64,000 bases of DNA from Anseranas semipalmata (GCA_013399115.1 VXAA01003327.1:1214237-1278236), one strand, 5' to 3'; numbered from the stretch's first letter, positions 11,024 through 25,217 are shown. The notes: generated by a model from the letters alone, not told the origin. Made by a program: numbers and translations.

Positions 11024-13988
11024 CTAAACAAATTAGAATGAAAAGACAAAATTATCATGGAGGATAGAGGGAAAACATCTGCAGGATTATTTAGCTTATG
11101 GCCCTGCCAATGCTGGATGCTTGCTTTCAGTGAAGTCAACACACACATAATGCTCATCCACGACCCAACATTTTTTTGGTTCATAATGTTTCCACAGTGA
11201 AATGCAATTTTAAAAGAAAGAAGTTTTGCTGTTTATACAGGCTTAGTCTGCTGCATTTTCATCACAAAACCAGTCCTTTCATTCCAATTGACAGGCTGCT
11301 GCTTCTCAGAATATTTTCTAATGACTTTTAGCATTAAGCATTTTCAAAATATTGCCTCTCACTCTCAGCTTCATGGACCGTTTGTGATCAGATAAAGTAA
11401 TCCCTTACAAGTATAACAGAGCATTAATGTATTATCTATAAATCTGATCCTGTATTAACTGGGTGAGAATGAGGCATTCGTCTGGTTATTCCAGAAAGCT
11501 CTCTAAAAGAGCAAATGCAATTTTGAAGAAAGTTAGAGTCAAAGCAGATTCTTCTGAGGAAATAAATGAGAAAGAATATAAAAGAACTTAGAATATGTGT
11601 GGAGGACAGAACCACCTACCTGAGGCATGAGCTATACAGTGACAGGATATGAATGACCCACTAGCTTCAACCTCCTCTAATGCACCGAAGGCAGTCCCCT
11701 CCCACCCCCCCTTCTCCTAAATGATTCGGGGGCTTTTGGTCAGAGTCCACAAACCATCTTGTAACTGTTTGTTAAACAGAAGGGATGAAAGCAGTAAGCA
11801 GCTGACTATGCCCGTAGACTTACATTTACACGTACCTGAATATTCATACAAAATGTACACGTGCTTTTAAATATCTGCAGTAATTCTGGGGACACTTTTA
11901 TTGTTTGGATATTGCTTTAGAAGCACGTATTTTCACAGTGTCCAGCAAAATAGAAATTATTGTTTTACAGGTAGGAAATAAAAGCACAGAAAACCTTTAT
12001 TCCACTATTCTTGAAAAATGGTTTCATGATTTGCCCACTGTCTCAGAAGCCTTCTCAGTTCTTTCTACATAGTGTAACAGTTTCAAGAGGGTGAATGGGG
12101 AACTGACAGCAATCATCATTCTCTGTAGTCTGTAACCACGTGTCTGGGACATCCAAAAGCCATACACAAGGCACCAAAACTTCAGAGAGGTTCACAATTT
12201 TACCCACATTTCTGGTTTCTGAGCTGTGAGTGATCCCTATTCTGGGTACAGAAGCCAACTCAAAGGAATTGATGGTCTCCTTGTTTAAGATTCTCTATAG
12301 GATTTCGCTCAGCTACAAGTCATGGCACAGAATGAGTTGCAGCTTTAGTAAGAAACATGAAAAACAACAAGAAAGTGTTTGATAAAGTCAACTATCAAAT
12401 TGGAAGGGTTTACCACAATATGCAGGAGCTGGCTCTACTTCATATTTTAATTAACTATTTGTGTATGACCCCAAACTTGGAAGAAGAGGACTGGAAGAGC
12501 ACACTTCAGAGACTAAAATTAGACAAGATGATCAGGATGACTCCTTATCAAACTAATAACACATGTAAAATAATAGTAAGGCGGGGGGGGGCATGAATAC
12601 CATCCGGGAATCATAGAATGGTTGGGTTGGAAGGGACCTTAAAGACCATATATTTCCAACCCCAACGCCATGGGCAGGGACACCTTCCACTAGACCAGGT
12701 TACTCAAAGCCCCATCCAACCTGGCCTTGAACACTTCCAGGGAGGGGACATCCACACCTCCTCTGGGCGTAACTGCCTGCATAGCCATATAGCAAAAAAC
12801 GATCTGGCTTACAGTGGATCACAGAGTAATTCAGTAATTTCAGTGAGAAAGTTAGAAAATAATATAATTTTTGAATGTTTTTAAGAGAGATGCCATACAC
12901 CAGGGAGATAATTACCCCACTACCTCTGAGCGTGGGATATCTCCACTGGAGGTCTGTGCCTAGTTCTGAGTTTCACAGTCCAGTGATGATGGAAATGCTT
13001 CATAGAGTTCGAGGACCCGAGAAACACAAGAATTGGGTTCATTTAGTTTGGAGAAGACCGTGAGCGTAAACTTGCAAACACAAAAGGGGTTGTTGCTGAG
13101 ATAGCACTGATCCATTGTTCTCCAGGTCTACTGTGCAAGATAATAATCAGCTTAGTTTCAACAAAGGAGATTTAGGTCAGCTATTAAGGAAAAATTGTAA
13201 CTAAAAATGACAGCTCAGCACTGAAGCAGGTTACCTTGTAGAGGGGAAGAAGGTGCTCCATGAATTTGGTAATCTTTAAGAGCCAGCAAAGTAGAAGTCT
13301 GCCAAGGATAAGTTTAAGCACACTGGATGCTGCCTCATGGTAAAAGAACACTTGAGACGCTTCCAAATCACCTTCTCCGTCATCTGCCTGGCTCTTCTCT
13401 AACCTCCAGTACAACTGATGTCAATCTTTTAAAGCACTTGTGGAAAAAATCAAAGCGGGAGTTGAGCGTTTGTCAGTAACTTGAATGACAAACCTCTGCT
13501 GGGCAATACTTACTTATGGAAGGGAGATGATAGCTTGCCTCAGAAGATATGCTAAGATACTAAGCCTCCCAGGCCATCTGGATGGTTTCTTCTGATGCGA
13601 GAGACGCTCCACATTATCCCCAGCAGACCTGGAAAAGCAAAACCAGGCACGCTGGCCATCGCATTCACGTTGCCCGGGGCCCACATCCCTGGCACTTGGC
13701 CACCGCACAGGCCACGGCCCTCGGGGCATCGAGGTGTGCCGAGGCGGGCCAGCCCTCGCCTCACTGACATGGCGGAGGCCGGGCTCCCTGGGGCAGGCGC
13801 AGCCATGCGGGCAGGCCGGGCTGCCCGGTGCAGCACTGCTCTCGTTCCCAGCCCCTCAGGGCAGCCGGCCGGGCGCCCGGCAGACCCTGCGGGGATCCCT
13901 GCGGCGGGGCACAGTGCAGGGCAGGGCCGGGAAGCCGCGGCACGGGGGTGAATGGGAGCGCCAAAACCCGCCCGCCCGCGCCGCTTAC
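11024..13988 (-). other. WDCP: Intron 1 of WDCP copy A
   Basis: This stretch lies between the proposed noncoding exon in the CpG island and coding exon 2. It contains one minus-oriented CR1 fragment and otherwise ordinary AT-rich DNA. The proposed donor is GGG|GTAAGC at 13988. The small ORFs here show no protein-like conservation that I recognise. Confidence 0.5.
12607..12773 (-). mobile_element. CR1 LINE 3'-end fragment, minus orientation
   Basis: Plus-strand aatcatagaatggttgggttggaagggacctt is the reverse complement of the CR1 3' terminus. It is followed by the reverse of the CR1 upstream block (tccaaccccaacgccatgggcagggacacc, atccaacctggccttgaacacttccaggga). The element is a short 5'-truncated copy inside intron 1 of WDCP copy A. 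Confidence 0.93.
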
Positions 13989-14560
13989 CCCGCGCCGGGA
14001 GCCGCCCGCCCCNNNNNNNNNNNNNNNNNNNNNNNNNNNNNNNNNNNNNNNNNNNNNNNNNNNNNNNNNNNNNNNNNNNNNNNNNNNNNNNNNNNNNNNC
14101 CCCCGCCCGGCCCGGCCCGGCCCCGCACCGCCCAGCAGCGGCGCTCCAGCCGGGCACGCCTGGGCCCTATGACGCAGCAGGCGGCGCCTACAAGGGGCGG
14201 GCGCTAGGACTACAGCTCCCAGGAGGCAACGGGGCCCGGCTGTGACGCCACAAGGCACTCCACCAATCCCGCGGGTGGCGCGAGCGGTCTCTTCCAGGTG
14301 CCCCAACGGTCGTTGTCGCTGAGGGGACCTCGGGCGAGGGGAGGGCGATTTGTTCCCTTCCCCGCTCCTAGGCGCCTCGTACCGGGCCGCGTCCCCCTGC
14401 TCGCGTCTAGTGAGGCCCGGGGAGTGGGGTGGGACCGAGGAAGGGAGGAGACACCTCAGGCGGGAGGACGTTGAGTCCCCAGTGTGGAGATGTCGCGGTG
14501 TGAGGGGTGCCCGGTGGTTCGGTCGTCAGCTGGGTGACTGACCTGCACCTGCTGCCGGGG
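13590..14560. promoter_or_regulatory. WDCP: CpG island, likely promoter of WDCP copy A
   Basis: GC content and CpG density rise sharply over about 1 kb, with GC-box-like motifs (ccgcccg, gggcggg) and an assembly gap at its core. On the minus strand a good splice donor, GCGGG|GTAAGC (exon end 13989), lies next to the gap and would suit a noncoding first exon joined to the acceptor at 11024. The plus-strand side (14100-14560) is equally GC-rich but has no recognisable coding exon, so any divergent transcript would be noncoding or unknown. Confidence 0.75.
14013..14099. other. Assembly gap (87 N)
   Basis: A run of N interrupts the first CpG island. Any first-exon sequence or transcription start in it is missing, and translations that cross it are meaningless. 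Confidence 0.99.
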
Positions 14561-16419
14561 GTCAGTTCGCTGGAGGGTGGTGAGGTGTGACACCCGTTTG
14601 AACACGAAGCCTGCGTGTTTCAAGAGTTACTTGGATCCCTTACCACACTCTAAAGATGGAAAATCAGCTAATCAGATACATGTCTGCTTTGTTTTGTATT
14701 TTCCTTGGGAGGTCACACTTAAACCCAGTGAAGAAAGCAAATAAATATGATATAGAACTACTCCAAAACAACTGTTTTTGGTCTTGATTTATTACATTGG
14801 ACATCAGTTACTATGAAGTCCCTGAGGCCTTTTTAAAGTTAATTATATGTTGTTGCAAGGTGTATGCTGTAGCACTTTGTCAGTACTTAGTATTGCAGAG
14901 CAGTCTGATCACTACAGTTTTTGAAACCTGTACTTTTGACAGGATGTTGAAACACTGGAAAGGTGCATTAAAGAGCTGTCAAATTGATTCAGGGTGTGAA
15001 CAAAATACTCAAAATGATTGTAAGGTCAAACGTGTAAGCTCAAACATACAAAAAAGAAAAAGGAAGACTAGAGGGAGACTTGGCTATATCCCATAAATGC
15101 CTACAAGAGGAAAAAATCGGTGAATTCTTAAAGAATTTTTTTCAGTTAGTGAAGAAAGGCTTAACAAAAGAGCCAGTGGGTGAATTCAAGTAAGACACAG
15201 CTGTCAGTTTGATTGACCTCTGGAACAAACTACCAACACAGAAAGGGCCAGTCCTCGTCTTACATCTTCAAGTCAAAATGTGGTGACTTTCAGGGACATA
15301 TTATTTAACTAAATGCAAATTTTTCCTTAGTCGCAGACAAATTTTGGAGTTAAATATATGGATTTCAATATATGGATATGAAATTCAATGGTCTGTTAAG
15401 CACAAAAAGTGAGGATATCTTCGGATCTGTGACAGACTATTGGTTACAAGGTAAAATTCCAGGTATTGTCTCTGTCCAAAAAAAAAAATCAACCTAATTT
15501 GACTGTTTTCTACCTGACAGGGCACCTGCAAGATGCTGGAACATAGGTTAGAGTGCTCCAGAAGATTGCAATGCATAAGAACTCTTCTCTTGTGTGATTA
15601 TAGTGGGAAAGGGTTGTGGAAGAAAAATTCATGCCACTCATATAGGAAGTTAGCTTCCAGCTTCCTTCAGAAAATTGTTCAGCAAAGGAGAAATGGCTGT
15701 GGGACACAGCCAGAGATGGCTAGAGGTGGAGAATAGGATTTATTTGAACTGCTGTGTTGTTGAAATGAAAGAGTCTTTCTGCCAGCTTCAGGTCCTTGAT
15801 GATATGAGGTGCTGTAACTAAATAAATTAATTAAACAAAACAAACAAACCCAGCAACAACAAAACAAAACCAAAACAAAACAAAAAACAGGTTAGAGGTG
15901 GTTAATATATTTATAAAGTTGCATTTTAGTTCAGAAGGAAAAGCAGAGAACCCAAATAACAGCTTTTCTATGTTGTTCCACAAATACATACTTTCAGATG
16001 TATGAGAATTAATCAGAAAGCGAACAAACACAATTTTAATTTCTCCTCTCTGTGTCCCTTTTTCTCCATCATTAACAACAGACAGAGTACAGAATGCTTA
16101 CCACTGTAGAGAGAACAATCCAAAAGTAGCCTGGAACTGAAAAGGAAATCTGAAAAATGATTTAGTTCCTGCAGAAATCCACTCTGACATCCACTATGCA
16201 CACTATGTTGTCTATACGCTCTCAGGGTTAGGGCCTTGGCATGTTACACTTCTCAGAGGTGAGCAGAGTTGAGCCTTGCTTGAGAGATGGCAGTGACCAT
16301 CATTGCATTTGCTCTTGTTCTTTTAGCTCTAGGAAGTACACAGTGCCGTTGGAAGTGCTGAACAGCATTAAAAGTTTCTGCTTGCTCTGGTTGGTAAGGG
16401 TTGCAAGTTTACCTCCTGT

Positions 16420-16480
16420 AGCACTAATGATTTTGATAGATTGATCACTAATGATATGCGCTGTGATTTTGATAGATTGA
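16420..16480 (+). repeat. Imperfect short direct repeat
   Basis: The string gattttgatagattgat occurs twice (near 16428 and 16466), each preceded by cactaatgat-type sequence at varying distance. It is a small local duplication with no evident function. Confidence 0.55.
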
Positions 16481-18652
16481 TGGTGATGCAGTTGGAAAGT
16501 GCTGTCAAGCCATCCATGAATAAGAAAACCTGGGGACGTGTTTCAGCAGTGAGCGTGGCCGTTCAGTATTTTCATCAGTACCTGGCACCCAAGAGCTGGC
16601 AGCTGTGCTGTTCCCTGGTGTTTAAGGCAGAGCTGGGCCACCAGAGGGCTATACCAGACAGCAACAGTTTGCTGAAGAGGAACTGGATCCCTGAGTAGAA
16701 TCAGATTCTTGTAAAAGTAATGATTTGACATTTTCCTCTTTTGTGTAAGTTGTTTTATCAGGTGGAGAGACCACATTTAAAAATGTCTCAGAGGATATTT
16801 TCATGTTAAACATTTATTGTTTTCTTTCTGTGCCTAGAATTACATGATCAAGTATTTTTAAAGACTTTTATTTTCATCATGTAAATTTTCGTATATATAT
16901 CTGAATAAATCTTAATTAAGTCCTACAAATGAACCAGATATATCACCAAAACTTGTAGTTATTTGTAAATCTGTAAAATATGGTCAGTTTTATAGTATTT
17001 TGGTTGAAACAGAATTGTCTCAGCCTACCAGAGTGCCAGGATGGTGTGTAGGTAATTATTATTATGTCTAGATGTTTTTTCCATGCCCAACAGTGTATGT
17101 CTGATTTGTGTAACCACGGGCTGGTTATTTCACATTGTAGAGCAGCATGAAAATTACTGTAGGCTGCTTGGCCAGCAGCCACTAGCCATGGCTAGTCACA
17201 CAGCCACGATGTGCATAGCCACAGTGGTTATTTCTTAGCAGCTGTAATGCAAATAAACATCTGTTTTCTTTCCTTTTTATTTTCCCTAGACTTTTCAAGC
17301 TGTTTATGCTGATATATACGGCACCTCTGCTACTTCAGGGATGCAAAAACCCTTAGGAGATGTATGTAAGATAAAAGTGGGGCAATGAAATTATGCAGGG
17401 AAAAGTGTTTAAAAAGCTGAAATTATAGAAATAATTTCCTATGGTCATGCTTATTCAAAGCACACATTTTGTCTTTTAAAAATATACACTTGCAGTAAGT
17501 CAGGCTTTTCCTTCAACACTGAACAGTTTCACAAAACTGCAGCCCCTGCAGTGAGAACAGATTTGTGTTCTCATAACTTAATTTGCTGTATCATTTTGGC
17601 ATCTGCTTTTCAAGTTAGTTTGAAACACACTATTTTTAAAAATATAAGACAGTTTGAGAAAGGAGAGTTCTGCATACCTGTTAAACAATGGCAGGGAAAG
17701 AAGATGAGATGGATGTGGTTGGGAGATGCTGTAGTGTCATTGTTTGTGTGCTCTGCAGGTATTTGCTTTGCTTTTATCGAATATTTTCATATTCAAAGAA
17801 TATAATATTAGAAGAGAAAATAATAATTTAAAATAGTTGCTGTTAACTTCATAAGCATAATATTTTTAAAAAATCTGTTTAATCCAGGACACTACTGAAT
17901 AAGCAAGAAGATCTCATCATAGTATTTCTTAATGGGAAAGTTTAGTGAGGCACTGTAAGTTAGACCCTTAAAACAGGATGTGGTAAAGCCTAAGACCAGT
18001 AGTTAAAATGTACATGTGTTTTAACTGCTTTTTGCTATTACAGTAAAAATGTTTTGGGGTTTCTTCTTACTTTTGGGAGATGATTAGTAATAAAGATAAT
18101 ATAAGATGAGCAATTTTGCAGAAAATGACCTAAACCTGAATCAATATCATACTGTTACAAGAAAGCAGACATCACTGAGAGACAGGATCATTGAGTGCAA
18201 GACACATGAGTAACTTGTCTGTTCTGCTTGGCTGAGTAAAGCCAGAAGGGCTCACAGGCAACACTGGATATTTCTTTATAGGGGAAGGACTTGCAGGGAG
18301 TTCCTTGTGGCTCCAGCCTTTGAGGAATGATGAAGATCAGTGTAGAAAACTCACAGGAATATTTTGTCAGCCCTTGCAGTCTTTCACCCTGTGACTGCCT
18401 ATTTTTTCTGTGTGTAAAAACCTACACCAATCCTTTTTCTGTGTCTGAGCAGGCCTTCTACTAAATCCTACAAACTCTGCTGCAGTTTCAGAAAGATACT
18501 GAATGCTAGCTGGGGCAGAGTGACACGGTACAGGGTGTATGTCCGTGAGAGGGACAGAGGGAGTGGGATTGCTTAGAGAAAGGAAGGCAGCAGGGAGACG
18601 TGGCAGATGTAACAGTTTTCAAGTATTTAAAAGACAGACGCAGAAGGCAAAG

Positions 18653-18678
18653 CATATAATATAATATAATAATATAAT
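18653..18678 (+). repeat. (TATAA)n-like simple repeat
   Basis: This is a run of ataat units, slightly interrupted. Confidence 0.85.
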
Positions 18679-20786
18679 CCTTACAGATATTTAACCACAT
18701 CGTGCAAAAGAGATTGTTCAAATTTTTATCTTTCTAGTAGGCACCTGCAGTTCTCTTTTACTTGTGTTACCATACCTAGAGAGACCTTTTGTCCTTCTTT
18801 ACAAATCTTGGTGTGAGAACCCTTTCCTATGGCAGTAACCAGTTCAGTCCTAGATACTCCTATCTTCTACCGCTGCATTTTCTATTTTCCTTTTATTTTC
18901 TATTTTTCCTTTTATAGTGCTTTGAAAGCACTACTTTCATCTTTGCTTCTTCTTAGACTAATCCTGCTTTTCAGGCACACTCTCATCATGTAGTTTTCTT
19001 TTATGCTGTTAATAGGTACAAGTGTTTTGAGGTAAGTGTATCAATGAAGATCAGTGTAGCTACATTTTGTGTTGGTAACTGTCATTAATTTCGAAATAAA
19101 ATGTTACAGAAGGTAGACATGGAAACAGATATGACAGCTGTATGCAGGTTACAGGGATGTAAGAATATTTACAAACTGAGTATGTAATCGTGACTTGTTA
19201 GCATTCAGCTGAAACTTTGACAGTAACAGAGCTAGTATTTTGAATTATCCTTATTTTGACTTATTTTTAGGTGAAATAAGTTTCTGAGGAAAGGATAACA
19301 AGGGAAACAATTAGCATCATATTTAGAAATTAAATTGTAACTTGTTCGTTTTTATCCGGGTTAATTGTTGTTTATCCTATCCATGTTAGGTAAAATGTAA
19401 AGAAATGCAATCAACCTTATTGTAAAATGCACTGAAGTGTTAAAAATAAATTTATTGATAATTACAGAGACACAGGGTTCACTGATGGATAAAAGGTATG
19501 AGATACGACAGCAGTGAGCACATTAGGAATTCATTTGTGTGACGGAAGAATCGTGATGCCTTCTCCACTATGTTGGCAGAGCTATGCAGCTGAGCTGTAA
19601 GCTGAATCAGGGAAATGATCCATTTTAAAAGTGTTTCGGTAGGTCTTTTTAGCCATTTACATTTTTGGATCCACACACTTCCACCCAGTTACTGCAGGAT
19701 GGAGGCAGGAGTGAACAGGGGTCCAATGGTGGAAAACTTTGGAAAACCTGACATTAGCATCCCAAAACCAAATTTCAATTAGGATGCTAGAACTTTTCTT
19801 ACATGGCAAATTTTTTATTTTCATTGCTGTAATTAGTGCATTTTTATGAATTTTGTACTTTTTTTTTTTTAATAATATTAATGGACTGTCTCATTATCTT
19901 ACTGTACTGCCTTTTATATTTTTGAAATTTATTAAGTATGTTTGAAGGAAATGACTGTTACTTCTAAAGTGAACTATTGTTTGCATTTGTCTGGAGCTTT
20001 GATGCATTTTTTTTCTGGAGTTTTGTTTCATTTTTTCATTTGCAGTATTACACCATGCTGTGTAGATGCACCGCTTTCCTGGCTGCAGACTCCCCTGTCT
20101 GTTAAGATATCGTGGTGCCTGTCGATAAGTGGGATGGATCCTTGCCAAAGGACAGAGGTTGTCAAGTGCTCCTGGTTTTAACTGGCAAGTCTGTGCAGCG
20201 CTGCCAATGTCACCTCCTGTGCAGGAGGGCTTTCTGTGCCAGTACTGAGCCTCAGCACCACGTGCCTCCAAACATCCGATCACACCTGCCTGTTGACACA
20301 GATGTGTCAAATAATAGTAGAGGAAAGGAAAGGTGAAGTTCAAGGGCGGTATTGGCTCCCTGCAAAGAGAGGCTGAATTGCAGTGATGAGAGGTACCCGA
20401 ATGTCATTAGCAGGGAGATACCGGCAGTCCTCTACTTGTCCGTTCGATAGTAGCACCAGCAGGGACTTACTGAATCTCAGCAATTTAATTTGCATTTAAC
20501 ATAGAGACCGTAAAATTGCCTCAATCTGGCAGAAAGTTGGAGTCATAATATTCACTAATTAACATAAATATTAACATATATTGTGACTATTAACATATAT
20601 AATGCTAATACGTAAGTTAACTTCTTTATGTGGGACAATGGAAAATAAATAAATTCATGCTTTCTTGTGAGACACTGCATAACCCCTGGGACTTACCTTG
20701 CCTGACTTCACATGCTTTCAGGTTAGGTCACAGGAGTCCAGGCCTGAAGGACTGAACTGTTTCATAGCTGCAGTCTGGTACTATGT

Positions 20787-20812
20787 GTTTGTTTGTTTGT
20801 TTGTTTGTTTTT
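20787..20812 (+). repeat. (GTTT)n microsatellite
   Basis: Six tandem GTTT units run into a short T tract. Confidence 0.95.
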
Positions 20813-21285
20813 CAAGAACAAATTAGATAAACTGTATGTCAAGAGTTAGTTAGGAACAATGAGCACTGTTCTGGGTTAGAGAGAAGGACTCTTGGTCTAC
20901 ATCTTAGAAAGGGATATTGGTCCAGTGCTTGCAGTTTTCTGCTAAGACAGGCTAAAAATGCATTCATTGTCCAAGCTGAGAAAACATAGATAAAAATCAG
21001 AAATAAGGAAAAGGAAGTTAGGCTTGATTTATGCTGTCTAAATGATTGAAATTACATTAAAGGAAATTTATACTTGAGATTTTAAGCATGAGTATAGATA
21101 ATAGGATTCTGGAGCTTTATTCAAGAGCACATAGATCTTCAGTAATAGCAAAGGAAAAAAGGGGAAGAACTAGTTGAGGGTCATGCAGAGTTCACTTTAT
21201 ACACTTCCTACAGCGATCTCTTACTTTTTAGTTATTATGAAGTATTTCAAAGTAATATTTCATTGTGCAGTCAGCATCATGGATT

Positions 21286-21450
21286 GGCTACCAAATGTTC
21301 AGTTTGCTTTGATTTTGTTGCATTTAATTTTATATTGTTTGGCTAACAAATGTTCAGTTTGCTTTGATTTTGTTGCATTTAATTTTATATTGTTTGGCCA
21401 ACAAATGTTCAGTTTGCTTTGATTTTGTTGCATTTATTTTTTATATTGTT
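21286..21450 (+). repeat. 55-bp tandem repeat, three units
   Basis: Three head-to-tail units start at 21286, 21341 and 21396. Each begins ggcta/ggcca, contains aaatgttcagtttgctttga and ends in a T-rich tail (tatattgttt). Units 1 and 2 differ at about one position; unit 3 has a few changes. The near identity points to a recent local expansion. The chance plus-strand ORFs here only reflect the repeat. Confidence 0.96.
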
Positions 21451-24400
21451 TTATTATTGTTTTCACAATACTGTTTTCAAAATCAAAAAAAAAAAAAAGA
21501 AAAGAAAAGAACCTACCTGGCATATAACACTTCTGTTCTTAGCAGTTTCCCCAAGCAGGGGGGGCATACAAGAAGCCAGGAAGACTAAAATGGATGCCAT
21601 GTGCTTAACAGCGAAGTTATGGAAAATGTAAGGTAAGTTTAAACTTTAATTTGAAGCAGATTGTACTTTTAAGTAAAGATATACTTAGTCCTAAAATATA
21701 CTAGGATGCATATAAATGTGCTGGATAAAGATGCAGAGTAATTAAAATGGAAATGTAGACTTTCTGGTATGTTGTTTATTCCCCACAGGGGTAATGTTCT
21801 GGAGGAGCTGGTACACCATTTAGTGTTCTGAGTGCCACTGGTATGGCATACTGAGTGTAATCGTTATGCTTTGACTTCTAATTTAAGCTCCCAGTCTCCC
21901 TAGCTTTCCTTTGTTAATTATGAAAGACAGACTTCCCTACAGGGTGACTGTAGACAGGAACCTTGCACAGGTACTCTCATTCTTCTGGAGGAGCCTGTCC
22001 TCTCTGCTGATGAAAGAGGGAGCCTAAAAGAGGGGTTTAGCACTTTCATGAAATTTTGGTGACCTGAACAACTCCACTTTTTCTAAAGTAATTGATTTTG
22101 GCCACTGTATATAAAATAGCCCTGCTGGGGGAAGGTGAATGCTTCCCAGTCTGTGCTTTTCCCCTTTTCACAGCCTACTGTCTGCTCAACTCACTTAGTA
22201 CAAGCTCTTTTTATCTTTCCACATGCCTTTTTCATTGTTTGTGCAAAAATCTTCTGTACAGCTTGTGCTTAATAGAACAGTCTTATATCCCTTTACTTCA
22301 CTGATTCTCCATCTGTTCTCCATCCAAACCAAAGCTGAAAATTTATCCTCTGCTTTGCATAAATCTTTTCAGCGCTTCTTCCAGTGCTTTTATTACTTTC
22401 AATTTTAACTTTACAGCCCTGTGAAAGACACTATATAAAATAGTTCTGCACTGCACTGGACCCCTAAATCATTCACTGAAAACAAATCTCTCTTCATTTA
22501 GGAGTTGTTCATTTTTGATTGAATGTATATGATTTAAACACTTATTTTCAAACGGAGTTATATGTGCATGATGTGTGTTCATAAGCATGGAGGGTAGTGC
22601 TATTTTTTAACAGTATTAATTTTTAATCGATCATATTGAATATTATTCCTAAGCCTTCCTATACAATTTTAAGTGTGCAACAAGATGAACTGGAGACCTC
22701 ATTTGTTACCAGACTGATTGTGCTGGATAAAGATAGCACCTTCAGACAGATTAGTTCCTATATAGGTTCAGTAACCGTTGAATCATACAGCAAAGGAAAA
22801 CAATGTCACCAAATTATAACAAATCCAAAAGTTCGTTAAGCACCACAGAACTAAGTTTTTGATTTTTACAGCCAGCTATTCCCTGAAACTAATTGTTTTG
22901 TCATCTGAAAATTTATTTGCCTCCTTTTATCTCCACTGAACCAAGCCAAACTTGACAGCCATTCAGAAACAGAAGCTCCTTTCACTCCTGATCTTTTCAA
23001 CATTCAGATCGTTTTATAGAAAAGTAGTACATGAAAAATTAAAATGGGAGTGTGACAGAGTGACAATGAAATGTCTAGTGATAATTACAAGTTCTGAGGC
23101 ATCCTTGATGCATATACTTGATGATCTTATTAGTTAAGATTTTCACCTTCTCAGAATTCCCCCTTTGGTTGTTGCGACGGCACTAAGGTATTCCTCTGGC
23201 AACAAGGAAGTCCTTTTGAATAATGTATATGAAGAACTCAAAGAAACTATGCAGTACAGACGGAAGTGTCTTGGTGTGTTATCAACCCAGTAGGCTCAAT
23301 TCTGTTTTTCTTCAATTTTGTAAGTTTGTAGTGCAGGTCTGTTCCATGTAACAGATTTTTCATGTTTCAGTAGTCTCATATTAAATAGACCAACTTATGG
23401 GACTACCACCATTTCCCTTAGAAGACAATATTTTTCAGAAAAATTTCCTTTAGTTTTTCCTTTAGTTTATCCTAAATATTCCTATAAAATATATTCTTCC
23501 ATCATTTCCAGTTAATTATAATTAACTTTTATTTTACTTGGCCACAGGCCTAAGTATTTTAAGTACCTGATACTGTTGTGAGACAAGAGGATGTTGTTCA
23601 AGCATATTTTGCTCCTTTGAAATGTGTTACACCATTTAGAAATCTGGTAGCACAAATATACCCAGCTACATCGCATACCTGTGCTTGCAGGCTTTTTAGA
23701 ACAGTGATTTCCTTGTCTCTAGGAAGATACTTGCATGAGAAGGACATTATTTATTTCGACTAAATGAAACTGTTCCTCATGAGATTTCTGGCTGCATCAC
23801 TGGGATGATACTAGTGCCGAACTTCCAAAACCCATTAAGTGCTTTCAGATCGTAGATCTATCTTACTGATCCAGGATTGGTATGGGGTGAGGTATTATAA
23901 CTGGATTTTAGCATATCTGTGCACTGTGAGGCTTGACATGGTTCCCAGGTAGGGAAGAAAGACTCTCCAGGAGGATTAACAAGACACAAAATGCACAGGA
24001 TGAAAAATAAGACTTAACAGTAGATTAAACAAGTCTCATCCCTTTTATGTTTCCCTGAATGCACGGGGTGAAGCAGGCACACCTTTCCTTGTTTTCTGCT
24101 GGGGCCTGTCCAGCAGTACCAAATGCTACACCTCACACACGTGGCTGCGTGTCACACTTGACCCATCTCTTTGCGTTTAGAGGACGGAAAGATCGGGAGT
24201 TCACTCAGTTCTTCCATTACTTCTGTCACCATAATCATGATAGTTGAATTTCCATGAATCTGTCTGTCTGCTTCTCAGCTGTATTTGTATTACCCCTTGT
24301 CTCTGAGGGTGAGGTTCATCTGACTGAGTGTAAATGTCTGTATTTAGACTAGTCACACAAGCTTGCTTTGCACTCAGTGGAATGGAATAGGCACTTAATT

Positions 24401-25217
24401 ACTTGCTTAATAGGGATGGTTCACCATGAATAGTTTTAGAAAGCTTCAGTAGGACATGAGTAATCTGCTGCAGGAGTGCTTTTGTTTTTTTGACTGATCA
24501 TACAGGAGTCTAGATGGCAAGTTCAGTGTAGACATCTGCATTTAGCCAAATGAAATTTATATTCAATGTCTTTGATCCTTAATTTACCTGGCACGCTTTT
24601 TTCCTTCTCTTCTGTGTGCGTGTATAAATCTACGTGCTGTGTAAGACACTGACAGGAGACAGCGATGCAGCCATTTTAGTAGTTGAACATTTTCATGTTA
24701 GAATTATGCATTTTTGAAAACATTGCAGGTTTCCATGGGACCCACTGGAACAGCAAAGAGCCTGAAAGTGCTTTCTTTTCTTGTTTCCCTTCCCAGTTTT
24801 CCTTGATATAAATGTTCTTTAATTGCATTTTCTCATGCAACAAAAAGCATTTAGTTGCTTTTGTGGAGACTGCACTCCTGTATTAGCTAGGCTTGTTTTT
24901 ACTGCATGATTTTTAGCATAATGTTGTTTCTCCCAGAATATTCTTAGCACAATTAGAGGCTAGTCTCTGCTCCGGTCCGCTGGCAGCCATTAATAACAAC
25001 AGCGCTGATAACTTCAGTCTAGGTCTGATCCTTCAGAAGAAACCATAAGGGTCCAGCCAACCCTAGGATTTAGCTATTGTGTAACATTATCTCAGATTTT
25101 ACAGTTAAAATACATTGAAAGTAGTGAAGACAGCTTTCTAGCATTCAGTTTCTGACACTGCAGAACATCTCTGTATTGCTTTAGAAAAAAGGATCATTAG
25201 TGTTTTTTGTTGAGAAA

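Larger units (their letters stand above)
14561..25217. other. Intergenic spacer between the two WDCP copies
   Basis: About 10.6 kb of mostly AT-rich DNA lies between the copy A promoter and the copy B stop codon. I see only short chance ORFs, poly-A/CA-rich stretches (15835-15890), a TTTG run, a TATAA-type run and a 55-bp tandem repeat. No CR1 copy is obvious here. A minus-strand ATTAAA at 24818-24823 could be the copy B polyadenylation signal, which would give a 3' UTR of about 400 bases. Confidence 0.6.

Noticed and set aside
13552..14306. Long GC-rich ORFs on both strands
   Set aside because: They run through the N gap and exist only because CpG-rich DNA has few stop codons; no splice-supported coding frame is seen.
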